The notes below the pieces were generated by a model. That model saw only the letters and a list, made by a program, of their open reading frames with translations, did not search any database and was not told where the DNA came from. 64,000 bases of DNA, taken from NCBI GenBank assembly GCA_023205875.1, contig CP060755.1, positions 1,364,001-1,428,000 on the forward strand, read 5' to 3'. The number at the start of each line of letters is the position of its first letter. Positions within the stretch are counted from its first letter, which is position 1. The translations under genes and the position numbers were made by a program. This stretch comes from Chloropicon primus (taxonomy: Eukaryota; Chlorophyta; Chloropicophyceae; Chloropicales; Chloropicaceae). This document shows positions 1 through 9,390 of this stretch, piece after piece.

Positions 1-2431
1 TGAAGCCAGGACCTTTTCTACCGCACTTGGCAAGAGCTTGCACATGCGCTTGGCGCTTCTAATGATAGACTCTTCTACCTTGCTTCTCTCTTGTTCCTCA
101 GCAGCACTGCTGTTGCTGAAGCTGCGGTTTTGCATGCACTTGGTATACTTCCCAACCTTGGCAAGCACACCACACCACACTATCAAATCTTCCGCGTCAC
201 ACTGGGAAAGCTTCCTCGAGATGAGGTCGAAAACCTCCAAAGCCAAACCCGATAATCTCAAGCGGTGGCCCCACCTTAAGCAAGAGTCCTCCTCTTCTGT
301 CGAGCCCCGGTGTTCGCAAAGGATGCCTCTCGCAAGATCGTATTCAATGGCAAAGGCGCTGGTGAGGCTCAATTCATCTGCCTCCTTGGAAGTGAGCCAC
401 GAAATTGACAAAGCTCTGGAAAGCTTGCGCAAGTCCAGAATGCTTTTCGAGTCTGGCGAGGTGAGGAACGTCATAAAGATCAACCTCGCAAGCGTGAGAC
501 CCCAGGCCCCTCCCGCTCGATAGGCACTTTGCTCTACTTTCGAGCTTGACCAAACCCCTTCGGCCAAACTCTTTAGACTTTCCTCGACGCTGACGTGCAC
601 TTTTTTGTTGGGGAGGCACAAGCAGCTGCCCAAGAACATGAGCCAGGGTGCACTGCCCCTTTCCTCTGAAGATTTGCCGAGGAAGACTTCATCGACAGCA
701 TGGCAGGGCACGTTTCCCAGGAGAGAGATGTTTGAAAGGACCATGAGGGTCTCACTTTTCATCGTGGTTTGCACTGACGAGCCATTCAGCCACTTGGTGA
801 TTCTGCCGTAAACGCTGTTCCAAATCTCTCCAGGTGCCACCTTCTTGTGCTTTTTCAGAGAAGAACCAGGCTCCTCCCTTCGTCCACAGTCCCAGAAACA
901 CATGGAGAGGTGATTCGCTAGCCTCGTCAGCCACAGAAGTCCAGCGTCAGATTTCCCAGGGAGGAGGAAGGAGCTCTCCGACTCAGCGAGTCTCGAATCT
1001 AGCGCAACCAGCCAGTCCATCAAGATTTCGTTCGGTATCCTGCCGGAGTGGGAGTGCAAGAGCATGCAGAGGACAGCCCCCCACTTTGCTGGGGAGGCCA
1101 TGGCCTCTCCCCACAGCTTCTCGTGCCACGAGACTAGCTTTTGCCTCTTGACGGGCCCCTGGTTTGCGGCGGGGGCCTTTGGATCCCGGAAGTCCAGGGT
1201 CAGCACGCTCCTCGCAACCAGTGCAGCGGTCCTGGTGTACTGCCTGGTCCCACAGAGCTCGGACAGGAACACGTCTGTCTGCGCGTTCTCCAGGTCCCTG
1301 GAGATGAAACACAGCAACTCGCTCAGGAGCGAGAAGTCGGTCCTTTGGGCGTTGTACAAAAGCTCCAACTCGATGAATTCGCATATTGCTATCCGGTACC
1401 CCCTATGCCTGCTTTTCTCCCACGTTCCCCTGATGAGCCTGTAAGGCAGCGCTGACAGAGTCTCGATCTTGCTGCACACGTCAAAGCTGTGCTTGAACAG
1501 AAAGGCGTTCAAGGCCCTGAAAATGGAGTGACCCACCTTTGAGTAATTGTCGACAAACTTGAAGGTGCTTGCGAAGAATTCGCACAGGTTCAGCCTCACG
1601 GTCTTGCACACGTCCCCAGGCAGGTTGACGAGCACGAGCCTGAGCGTGTCGATGTTGCGGTAGAACTCGTCCTTGTGTTTCGCGTAGTTCTCCTGGGACA
1701 GCCAGCGCGTGTACACGACCACGAGCTTCTGCTTCGTCACCGAGTCGACGTTGCCGCAGTAGTCGGCCTCCTGCAGCAGGTGTGACCGCAGTAGCTCGTT
1801 GAGCTCTTTTCCCGCGACAGAGGACAAGGTTTGCCTCTCTATCTCGACGACTGCCGTGGTGAAGAGCTTTTTGGACTTCCTCTGCAGCGGGTGCAGGAGT
1901 TTCGACCGTTTCGCGGAGTTTTCCGCTGCCTGGACGAAAGTCCTTAGAGACCTCGCGAAGATTAGGTCATCCTGGGTGCTCCTCTTCTTCCCTGCAGCCG
2001 GTGTTGTTGGAGTTCGACACGCACGCGCGCACGGGGAGGCCAAGGCGGGCACGAAGACGGAGGAGAGGGAGAAGACTTTGTCAGATCATCTGCAGGGATC
2101 CCTGCACCCCGCTGCGGACAACTCCTAAAACGCGCGCTTCGGGATCCTATCCCACGAACGTGGACTCACCGTTAGAGTTGGTGCTCGCGAACTCCAGAGC
2201 GACGCACTTGCACAGAGAGTGGGCGATGGCGGGCCAGGACGCTTGATGGGGCGTGAGCTTCGCGTACTGAGAAAGATCCTGCGTCTCCTCGTCCAGCTGC
2301 AGCAAGAATTCCGGGACCTCGAGCCAGGCAACGAGCTTGTTGACCCCCGTCTTCCTCTCGGAGGTCTTGACCGAGCACAGGGCGTGGTGCAAGAGCTCCA
2401 CGTCCGTCGTGTTGTTCCCCTCCCGCTTCAT
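1..2431 (-). CDS. ATM: ATM/Tel1-like PI3K-related kinase, N-terminal part (runs off left edge)
   Basis: ATM is the checkpoint kinase that responds to DNA double-strand breaks in the nucleus. Only its N-terminal 751 codons lie here; the kinase domain is beyond base 1. Exon 1 is 2170-2431 (ATG at 2431). A 178-bp intron follows at 1992-2169 (GTGAGT donor, CTGCAG acceptor, phase 1), and exon 2 is open from 1991 to base 1. The first exon holds a TAN motif, seen in LLHHALCSVKTSERKTGVNK (near residue 12), which marks ATM/Tel1 N-termini. Exon 2 begins with KKRSTQDDLIFARSLRTFVQ and a basic KRSKLL segment, matching the second conserved ATM N-terminal block. The rest is helical-repeat-like sequence typical of the family. 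It is divergent with the Tab2 gene. ATM is preferred over other PIKKs because of the TAN motif; the kinase domain itself cannot be seen. Confidence 0.82.
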
Positions 2432-2576
2432 CCTTCTCCCGACTCACTCATATCCCGCGGCCGCGGCCCTCGCCGCTGTGCCAGAACCAAACCAGCATCC
2501 AAAACAAAGAAACCAAAGCCCCGTCCCCACCACTCGCCCTACTCTACCACCCTCCCTCTCCCCATCCCAGGCAAGC

Positions 2577-2596
2577 GATCGATCGATCGATCGATC
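2577..2596. repeat. (GATC)5 microsatellite in the ATM/Tab2 divergent promoter
   Basis: Five perfect GATC units lie in the 287-bp region between the ATM and Tab2 start codons, followed by CGATCG. It could be a simple repeat or a palindromic protein-binding site; nothing in the sequence decides which. Confidence 0.8.
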
Positions 2597-2718
2597 CGAT
2601 CGCCCGAGCTGTCTTCGTCTTCCCTTCCCCCGCGCTCGACTTTCTCTCCTCGAGCGCGGAGGAGAGGGAGGAGTGGATAAAATTGTGGATCTCTCTCCAG
2701 GGCCAGGAGTGGAGGAGG

Positions 2719-3807
2719 ATGGCGGTTCGTTTGGGAAGGGGCGTGCAGGGGAGCGGGGTGGGTTGCGTTGGGGGTGCGAGCTCGTTTCTGCGGCGGGGCA
2801 GGAGAGGCGTGAGGGGTGGGGCACGCGAGCCACGACTCCATGCTGCGGGGCGGGGGGAGCGGAGGACGGGGGGGGGGCTCGTTGTGGGGGCGGTGACTCA
2901 GGAGGGCCAGCCCAGGGAGCCCGAGTCGACCCTGCCCCTGGGGGACGACGACGTTTGGGAGATGGACTTTTGCTCCCGGCCTCTTCTGGACGAGCGCGGG
3001 AAGAAGAGGTGGGAGCTGCTCGTCTGCAACTCGTCGAGGAGCTTCGAGCACAGCGAGTTCCTTCCGAACAACAAGATAAACAGCGTGGTGCTAAAGGAGA
3101 GGCTGGAGGCCCTCGTGGAGAGCCAGGGCGGGAAGAAGCCGAAAAAGGTCCTGTACTTTCGAACCCAGCTGCAGACGATAGTCACCCGCGCCTTGAGCGA
3201 GATGGAGGTCAAGGCCGTGGCGAGCAAGCGCTGCTTCTCCCTCATGAGCTGGCTGGACGAGCGACTCGAGGCGGTGTACAAGCCGGACCCTGGCTACGAC
3301 CCGAAGGCGTCCACCGGCTTCGTTCAGCAGGAGGCCATCCCCAAGGACCTCAAGGACGCGCTGAGGGGGGAGAGGTGGTTCTTCGTCCAGATGGACTGGA
3401 AGTCCCTCAAGGAGGAGATGAGGGACGTGGTGGAGGGCCGGGCGTTCGGGGAGATCTTTGACCCGGAGGCGCAGAATCTGGGCGTGACGGACGACACCCT
3501 CATTCCCGGGATCGCGGTGTTCAGCAGGCGAGCGGGACCCCTCGCGGGCTGGACCGGCAGCCTGGACCTTTCCAACATAAAGCCGGACAGGAAGAGGGCC
3601 TGCCTCATCCTGGAAACGGGCGTGAACAACAAGTGGAAGTACGCCTCGTTCGAGAAGACGGAGGAGAACGCCGAGGAGGCCCAGGCCTGGGAGAGCGCCA
3701 AAGAGACGGTGGGCGGGCTCCACTTTCTCGCGATCCAGGACAACCCGGACTCCGAGGTCTGCGCGGGACTCTGGCTGCTGCTGGACAGGCCGCTACCCAA
3801 GATCTAA
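2719..3807 (+). CDS. TAB2: Tab2-like chloroplast RNA-binding translation factor
   Basis: Members of the Tab2/ATAB2 family bind chloroplast mRNA and activate translation of photosystem I subunits such as PsaB. The predicted protein has 362 residues. The ATG at 2719 is chosen because the open frame further upstream has no in-frame ATG. The first ~70 residues are rich in Arg, Gly and Ser, as expected for a chloroplast transit peptide. The conserved body starts at WEMDFCSRPLLDERGKKRWE, a Tab2 family signature, followed by LLVCNSSRSFEHSEFLPNNK and the FRTQLQTIVTRALSEMEVKA block. A C-terminal LETGVNNKWKYASFEKT segment and a VCAGLWLLLDRPLP end are also typical. No intron is needed. The gene converges with the carboxypeptidase gene, with only 97 bp between stop codons. 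Confidence 0.85.
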   Translation: MAVRLGRGVQGSGVGCVGGASSFLRRGRRGVRGGAREPRLHAAGRGERRTGGGLVVGAVTQEGQPREPESTLPLGDDDVWEMDFCSRPLLDERGKKRWELLVCNSSRSFEHSEFLPNNKINSVVLKERLEALVESQGGKKPKKVLYFRTQLQTIVTRALSEMEVKAVASKRCFSLMSWLDERLEAVYKPDPGYDPKASTGFVQQEAIPKDLKDALRGERWFFVQMDWKSLKEEMRDVVEGRAFGEIFDPEAQNLGVTDDTLIPGIAVFSRRAGPLAGWTGSLDLSNIKPDRKRACLILETGVNNKWKYASFEKTEENAEEAQAWESAKETVGGLHFLAIQDNPDSEVCAGLWLLLDRPLPKI

Positions 3808-3904
3808 AGGAGGGGATCTCCTTGCTGCTTTGGCTAAAAGAATTCGTATTCCAAGTGTACTCGAAAGAAGGCTTTAGCTTTTTTGGTTTAGTCGTCAGCA
3901 AGAG

Positions 3905-5296
3905 TTAAGCAAGGGGCTGGTTCCTGGTGAAGGAGGTGATCATCTTCAAGGCGTTGGCCGGCTCGTCCATTGGCACCATGTGCCCTGCCGCGAACACCTT
4001 CACGAAGGAAAGAGGGCCGTAGGCCTTGACCTCTCCGGCCTGGCTGGTTCCGTCGGGGGAGGACCATGGCTTGAGCGGCTGGCTGTTGAACCCGAGCTGT
4101 CCGTTCCAGTTCATCTTCTGGACCCAGGCGAAGTTTCCGAGCCAGTTGCAGATGAAATCCTCGACTCCGGCGTAGATCATTCCCCTGACTCCGTCCTCGA
4201 GCATGGGAGGAATGATGGACTCGTACTGGAGCATCCAGTCGTGCATGAAGTCGGTGTGGACCTTGCCAGAGCAAGACTCCCAGTGCACGAAGCTAGGGAC
4301 TCCCAACATCTTGAGGATGCTTGGCTGGGCGAGGTACTTGCTGAGGTTGCTGAAGTCGTAGCAGAGCGGGTTGTCGCCGCACTGCTTGCGGATGTCGTAC
4401 ACGTTGATGTCGCCCGCGGCGGTGAGGATGGTCTCCACGATGGCGGACTGGCAGAAGTCGACGGCGTCCATGCAGGTGTTGTCGTCCTGCTGCATGTAGC
4501 AGTCGTGGATCTTCTCCTGGCACTCTGGGAGCTGCTTCTGGGTCATCTCGAAGACGGACTCGTCGATGAGGTTGTTCTGCAGGGAGAAGTTGCCGTACTG
4601 CGCGTACTGGTAGAAAGGGTCGGTCAAGCCGTTTCCGATGGCGAACCCCTTCAAGTTAAGCTGCTTGCCCCCGTTCTTGTTGGCCATCCAGATTCCGTGG
4701 GTCACCGCTGGGACGTAGTGCCCGGCGTACGACTCGCCGGTGATGAAGAGGTCCCTGTCAGCGTACTGTGGGTAAGCGGCCAAGAACTCGGTCAGGAAGT
4801 CGACCATGTCAGCGGCCACGGTCTTCTCGGTGTAGACCTCGTCCCTGTCGTCCTGCGAGTAGGAGAAGCCGGTGTTGATAGGCTGGTCCACGAAGATCAT
4901 GTTGTGGTGCACGTCCCACCCGAACTCGGTCTCGTTCAGGGAAAGGTCGTCGTTGATGTGGAAGGGGCCGTTCTCGTAGAAGACGGCGAGCTCACTGCTG
5001 CAGCCAGGTCCTCCGGTCATCCAGACAACGAGGGGGTCCTCGCTGTTCGCGTCGTTCCTCGACTGGAAGTGGAAGAAGAACATGTGGGCGTCGTAAGTCC
5101 TGTCCAGCTTGAAGTATCCCGCGACCCTCATAGGGTCCTCGGCCTTGGCGTTCTCGACCACGTTTCTGGTGTACAGCCTCGAGCTCAACTCGCTTGGGTG
5201 GTACTTCGCGTTCGGCATCGTGCGCACCGCGAGGGTGCTCGTCGCGACGACGCACCCCAAAAGGGCCACCAAAGCCACAACCTTGGCGTACTTCAT
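3905..5296 (-). CDS. Secreted/vacuolar serine carboxypeptidase (peptidase family S10)
   Basis: This 463-residue protein is a serine carboxypeptidase (or a serine-carboxypeptidase-like acyltransferase) that works in acidic compartments or outside the cell. The N-terminus (MKYAKVVALVALLGCVVATS) is a clear signal peptide. The oxyanion-hole motif GGPGCSS is near residue 96, the nucleophile lies in GESYAGHY (Ser about 189), the catalytic Asp in the GVEDFICNW motif, and the His in GHMVPMD close to the C-terminus. Length and order match the S10 family. The usual DQPVGTGFSY motif reads DQPINTGFSY here. No ER or membrane-retention signal is visible. The ATG at 5296 is followed directly by the hydrophobic core, so the start is secure. 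It is divergent with VPS26 (364 bp between starts). Hydrolase versus acyltransferase activity cannot be decided from sequence. Confidence 0.9.
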   Translation of the reverse strand: MKYAKVVALVALLGCVVATSTLAVRTMPNAKYHPSELSSRLYTRNVVENAKAEDPMRVAGYFKLDRTYDAHMFFFHFQSRNDANSEDPLVVWMTGGPGCSSELAVFYENGPFHINDDLSLNETEFGWDVHHNMIFVDQPINTGFSYSQDDRDEVYTEKTVAADMVDFLTEFLAAYPQYADRDLFITGESYAGHYVPAVTHGIWMANKNGGKQLNLKGFAIGNGLTDPFYQYAQYGNFSLQNNLIDESVFEMTQKQLPECQEKIHDCYMQQDDNTCMDAVDFCQSAIVETILTAAGDINVYDIRKQCGDNPLCYDFSNLSKYLAQPSILKMLGVPSFVHWESCSGKVHTDFMHDWMLQYESIIPPMLEDGVRGMIYAGVEDFICNWLGNFAWVQKMNWNGQLGFNSQPLKPWSSPDGTSQAGEVKAYGPLSFVKVFAAGHMVPMDEPANALKMITSFTRNQPLA

Positions 5297-5660
5297 CTTT
5301 CAACCTGTCTCTCTCTCTCTCTCGCTCTCTCGCTCTCTCTCTGTCTTGGTCGCGCTCCAAGAAACAACCTTTAGTCGGCGATTAGACGGTTGCTGACGAT
5401 GTCCTTCGTAGTGACGTCTCCTGACGAAAGAGTTAGCGTTCGCCTCCTAGCGAGAAGAGCGAGAAGAGAGAGAGAGAGAGAGAGAGTCTGTTTGTTGTGA
5501 CCTAACTAACTTCCGAACTGGACCCCTCGACGTTGAGGAGAAGGGGACGTTCGTTGCACCAAGGCCTGGGGCCCTCTGACCGTCCAAGAGAGAGACTCGG
5601 GGTGGGGGGGGCGCGGAGCGCCGAGCGAATCAACTTGTTGTCCGAGCACGAAACGTCGGC
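5297..5660. promoter_or_regulatory. Divergent intergenic region, carboxypeptidase / VPS26
   Basis: This 364-bp stretch separates two start codons and carries no gene. It holds two pyrimidine/purine tracts: CT-rich at about 5311-5343 and a (GA)n run at about 5466-5487. Such tracts recur in other divergent promoters of this window. A TATA box is not obvious. Confidence 0.6.
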
Positions 5661-6681
5661 ATGAACTTTCTGGGTTTCAAGGTACGTTTTTTTCACGCAC
5701 AAGGGCGAACATCAGAGAGGGGGCGTTGGTCGTTGGCTGAATCAACGAATCGTCGTCTAACAACCTTCTCGCTCTCTTCTTTCCTTGCCCTCGCTTCCCC
5801 AGGCGCCAGTAACAGTGGGGTGTGAGCTCCTGAAGGGCGGTGGGGTGAAGCCCGAGCTCGTGACTGTCCGAAGCGCGAGCGGGGCACCGGAGACCATACC
5901 TCTGTACAACGATGGCGACACTGTGTCGGGCGCTGTCACCGTGACGCCTGCCTTCGGGAAGAAGATAGACCACCAAGGGATAAAAATTGAGCTGCTGGGA
6001 CAGATCGAGACCTATTACGACAAGGGCAGCTTCTATGACTTCGTCGCCGCGGTGCGCGAGGTCTCGGGGCCGGGGGAGGTGAAGGAGGAGGTCAAGTACG
6101 ACTTCGAGTTCCCAAACGTCGAGATGCTGAACGAGACCTACAACGGCGTCAACGTGCGGCTGAGGTACGTCGTCAAGGTGACCATAGTGCGCTCCTACAG
6201 GGGTTCCGTCGTCAAGGACTTCAACTTCTGCGTCCGGAACACGACTGTGCTGCCCGAGATCAACAACAGCATCAAGATGGAGGTCGGGATAGAGGACTGC
6301 TTGCACATAGAGTTCGAGTACAAGAAGTCGAAGTACCACTTAAAGGACGTCCTCGTTGGGAAGATATACTTCCTGCTCGTGCAGATTAAGCTCAAGCACA
6401 TGGAACTGGAGATCCGCAGGCGAGAGACGACGGGGAGCGGTTCGAACCAGTACAACGAGACGCAGACAATGGCCAAGTACGAGGTCATGGACGGTGCGCC
6501 TGTCAAGGGGGAGTGCATACCGATTCGACTCTTTTTGAGCGCGTACGACTTGACGCCCACCTACAAGAATGTAAACAACAAGTTCAGCGTCAAGTACTTC
6601 CTCAACCTCGTGCTCGTGGACGAGGAGGATCGCAGGTATTTTAAGCAGCAGGAGATCCACTTGTTCAGGACGGAATTGTAA
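5661..6681 (+). CDS. VPS26: VPS26, retromer complex subunit
   Basis: VPS26 is the arrestin-fold subunit of retromer, which recycles cargo receptors from endosomes to the Golgi or plasma membrane. Exon 1 (5661-5681) encodes just MNFLGFK and ends at a GTACGT donor. A 121-bp intron (5682-5802) ends in CCCCAG, and exon 2 (5803-6681) continues in frame as [14 protein letters not shown]. Total length is 299 residues, close to other VPS26 proteins. Highly conserved blocks are visible: [71 protein letters not shown] and [20 protein letters not shown]. The short first exon supplies the MxFLG start seen in orthologues, which supports this gene model over an internal start. An AC microsatellite follows the stop. 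Confidence 0.96.
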
Positions 6682-6725
6682 ACAGAGAGACGGGTGATTA
6701 TACACAACAATTATTTTGGCTTCTT

Positions 6726-6746
6726 ACACACACACACACACACACA
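6726..6746. repeat. (AC)n microsatellite between convergent genes
   Basis: A run of about ten AC dinucleotides lies in the 123-bp space between the stop codons of VPS26 and PSMD9, probably inside overlapping 3' untranslated regions. Confidence 0.8.
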
Positions 6747-6804
6747 AGTATTATGTTTTTCCCTGCCCGCTCCCTCGAGAGCGCGCCCGCCCCGCCCAGC
6801 GGTA

Positions 6805-7461
6805 TCACAGCTTCTGCATGTGGCAACCTAGGAGCCCGTACCCGTCCCACTTGCACGGAGTCAGCTCGAGCTCCCTGAGCGCCCCTTCCCTCGAGACGAC
6901 CACCTTCACCACCAAGCCCTCGTGCGCCCTCGCGTAGTCGGCCACCTGGGCCAGACTCCCGCCGAAGGTGCCCCGGTCGATGGTCCCAAACGCGACGATG
7001 CGGTCCCCCACGTACATTCCCGCGCGCTCGGTGGGGGAGCCGGACGCAATCTCGTCCACCACAGCGTAAGGCGCCGGGCCCGCGGGGGAGGGGGCAGGCA
7101 CAGCGCTGGCCACGCTCGCCCTCTCCGCGTGCGTCCCCAAAGTCGTTCCGTTCGCGCTGCCGTTCTGGTGGCCGCTCGAGCCCCCCCTGCTCTCGGCGTG
7201 GATCGCGTGGATCGCCTGCTCGATCTCCGCCGTCAGCCTCTTGTGATCGTTGTAGAGGCGGGCCAGCTCTCCCCTGTCCTGTCTCACCCTCGTGACGTCC
7301 ACGTCCGATCTGGGAAAGCCCTCGTCGTCCACCAGCGGCGCGTCCTCGCCTATCCCTCGCTCCTCCGCATTCAACCTCCCCCTTATCCTCTCGATCTCCA
7401 CCTCCAGCGCATCCCTCTCCTCCACCAAAGCCTTCGCCCTCGCCTTGTCGTCGTCCGCCAT
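6805..7461 (-). CDS. PSMD9: 26S proteasome assembly chaperone PSMD9/Nas2 (p27)
   Basis: PSMD9/Nas2 binds the Rpt4-Rpt5 ATPase pair and helps assemble the proteasome regulatory particle. The protein has 218 residues from the ATG at 7461; the in-frame extension upstream has no ATG and is not typical of the family. An N-terminal helical domain (about residues 1-85) contains the conserved PLVDDEGFPRSDVDVTRVR stretch and a coiled segment LYNDHKRLTAEIEQAIHAI. A low-complexity Ser/Ala/Gly linker follows, and then a PDZ domain (about 120-200) with YAVVDEIASGSPTERAGMYV and the GDRIVAFG motif. Architecture and length match Nas2. The gene is convergent with VPS26 and divergent with the acyltransferase-like gene. 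Confidence 0.92.
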   Translation of the reverse strand: MADDDKARAKALVEERDALEVEIERIRGRLNAEERGIGEDAPLVDDEGFPRSDVDVTRVRQDRGELARLYNDHKRLTAEIEQAIHAIHAESRGGSSGHQNGSANGTTLGTHAERASVASAVPAPSPAGPAPYAVVDEIASGSPTERAGMYVGDRIVAFGTIDRGTFGGSLAQVADYARAHEGLVVKVVVSREGALRELELTPCKWDGYGLLGCHMQKL

Positions 7462-7696
7462 CGTATCGTCGTATTCATCGTTCTTCCCTGCTGGGTTTCG
7501 GAAACGAAAATGGTTGGACGACAACTCCCTGGCAAGCAAAGGCAGGCAGGCTTGGGAAGGACGCGGAGGTCTTGAAGGCCAAGGTGAGGGAGGGGGGGAG
7601 GCAAGGGGACCCGGGCCTCAGAGAGTCGCGGGTTGGGTGTGCGGTGGCCCCTGGTCTCACTCTACCAAAGAGCCAATCTTGGCTCTCGGCGAGGGG

Positions 7697-9139
7697 ATGA
7701 ACCACCAGGCCTGGCAAGAGCCCTTGGGGCGGGTGGTGCAGGGGCTCCTGTCGATAAAGTCCGCCGCGGTGAGGTCGCTCAGCTATGCGGTGATCGCCAC
7801 CGCAGCCTTGTCGATTCTGTGGGGGGGGGTCACCTACTTCTACTGCGCTTTCTTTGAGTTGCCCGCGGGCGGCCATTTTTCCAGCCAACTCAAAGCCGTG
7901 CTGCTCTCCATCCTTGTCGTCGCGCTGGTGTGCTCGCCCTACTTCGCGAGGCACGCGAGGGCAAGCACCGCGAAGACGGGCGATGCCCCCAGACGGTTCT
8001 ACTCGACGGGCATCACCACGCTCAAGGCGATATGCATGATATTCGTCGCGGTCATACACGTGGGCTGTCACGACGTGAGCGCCAAGTACTTCGTGTACAG
8101 GCACTTGATCAACCAGGCAGTCCCCATGATGTTTGTGGCCATGGGGGTGACGGGGCTCGCGGCGAGCAAGAGGTACTCGCTCGTCGACAGATTCGCCGGT
8201 CTCCTCGAGGCTTGGTACTTTTACATCGTTTTTAACTGGGCGTATCGCTACTTTGACGGGAACTCTACGGATTGGCGGGGGAAGTACACGACCGAGGAGC
8301 ATGCGAAAATACTGCTGACGTCAGTTCTGGGGTGGTGCCCATGCCTTGGTGGAGCATGGTTCGTGTTTCCTATGCTTCAAATTCTCCTTATCATCCACGT
8401 GGTGAACAACTACTTTGGGGAAAACAAAGAGTGGCTAATTGGGTTCTTGACGCCGATCATGATCGTATTCTCCTGCATGCCGAGGGAGGTCATGAGTAAG
8501 TACATTTACGACATGACGGACAAGTGGACCAACAATCTGGCGATGGGCTGTGACATATACTCTTCGGTCTACACCCTCATGCTGTGGTGCCGGTGGGTCG
8601 GGTACGCCTTGGCGGGCATGTGGTTTGCGACGTTTCACAGACACATCAAGAGGTGGCAGTGGAGCGTTGCCTTGTTTCTGGGTTCCCTTGCCTGTTCAGT
8701 GGCAATGGACTCCGTTATGAACTCGAGCATGGAGCGGAAACCCAAGCACGGCCTGGCAGAGTTCTTCAACTATGCTTCCGTCATCACTCTCACCTTGGCC
8801 TCCATCATATTCTTTGATCACTTTCAGTGGTTCAAGGCGATCTCGTGGATGGGAGACTGCTCCTGGACATTCTACTTGGGGCAAATATCAATATTGAACG
8901 TGGTGGGAGACTCGTGCGGAATGGCGGCTAAGTTCGTAGAGTACTCCCCCACAATCACCTTCGTGCAACTCACTTTCGGGCTGAGCTGGGGTTTCACTTG
9001 GCTGATGAACGGGAAGAAGATGAGGGCGAAGCCCTCCCGCAGCTCTGCGGACGCCGGCCAGGGCGGCATCGAGCAAGCCCCTCTCCTTCAGCTGTCGACG
9101 TCGAGAGGGGCACCCCCACAAAAGCGTGTAGAGTTGTAA
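7697..9139 (+). CDS. Multi-pass membrane protein, acyltransferase-3-like
   Basis: The 480-residue protein has about ten hydrophobic helices. Its layout resembles acyltransferase family 3 (integral membrane O-acyltransferases that modify sugars or lipids). Supporting features are an early helix with a conserved His (LKAICMIFVAVIHVGCHDVS), a following VPMMFVAMGVTG segment like the family's VPxFFxxSG, and a C-terminal SWMGDCSWTFYLGQISIL block resembling the GxxSYxIYLxH motif. The N-terminus and the hydrophilic C-terminal tail (KMRAKPSRSSADAGQGG) face the same or unknown side. The ATG at 7697 is the first in frame after the divergent promoter; the open frame further upstream overlaps PSMD9 antisense and is not trusted. 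The substrate is unknown. The family assignment is by pattern only. Confidence 0.6.
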   Translation: MNHQAWQEPLGRVVQGLLSIKSAAVRSLSYAVIATAALSILWGGVTYFYCAFFELPAGGHFSSQLKAVLLSILVVALVCSPYFARHARASTAKTGDAPRRFYSTGITTLKAICMIFVAVIHVGCHDVSAKYFVYRHLINQAVPMMFVAMGVTGLAASKRYSLVDRFAGLLEAWYFYIVFNWAYRYFDGNSTDWRGKYTTEEHAKILLTSVLGWCPCLGGAWFVFPMLQILLIIHVVNNYFGENKEWLIGFLTPIMIVFSCMPREVMSKYIYDMTDKWTNNLAMGCDIYSSVYTLMLWCRWVGYALAGMWFATFHRHIKRWQWSVALFLGSLACSVAMDSVMNSSMERKPKHGLAEFFNYASVITLTLASIIFFDHFQWFKAISWMGDCSWTFYLGQISILNVVGDSCGMAAKFVEYSPTITFVQLTFGLSWGFTWLMNGKKMRAKPSRSSADAGQGGIEQAPLLQLSTSRGAPPQKRVEL

Positions 9140-9390
9140 GCTGTCCTTGTAAGTGTTTTCATAATATTCTTATTCATTTCTTTCTTCTCCGAGACTTCGT
9201 TGCTCGACGACCTGCTTGTTAGAGGCACAGCAAAGGTGGCTTCCCGAGGGAAAGCGATGGCGATGGCGATGGGAGGACCCAAGGGGAAGAATTCCTTGGG
9301 ACTTGATGAGCTTGATCCCCCTCCTCTCCCTCGGTTTTTGTTCCTAATCAGCAGATTTGGGGACCCTTGGCCTCCCGAATCATCAGCATC

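Noticed and set aside
2337-3461. 374-codon plus-strand frame overlapping the ATM promoter and Tab2
   Set aside because: Arg/Gly/Pro-rich out-of-frame reading of the Tab2 gene.
3980-5374. 464-codon open frame on the plus strand opposite the carboxypeptidase
   Set aside because: It is a mirror of the GC-rich codon pattern of the real gene: low-complexity Val/Leu/Glu/Asp composition, no domain, while the other strand has a full S10 enzyme with signal peptide.
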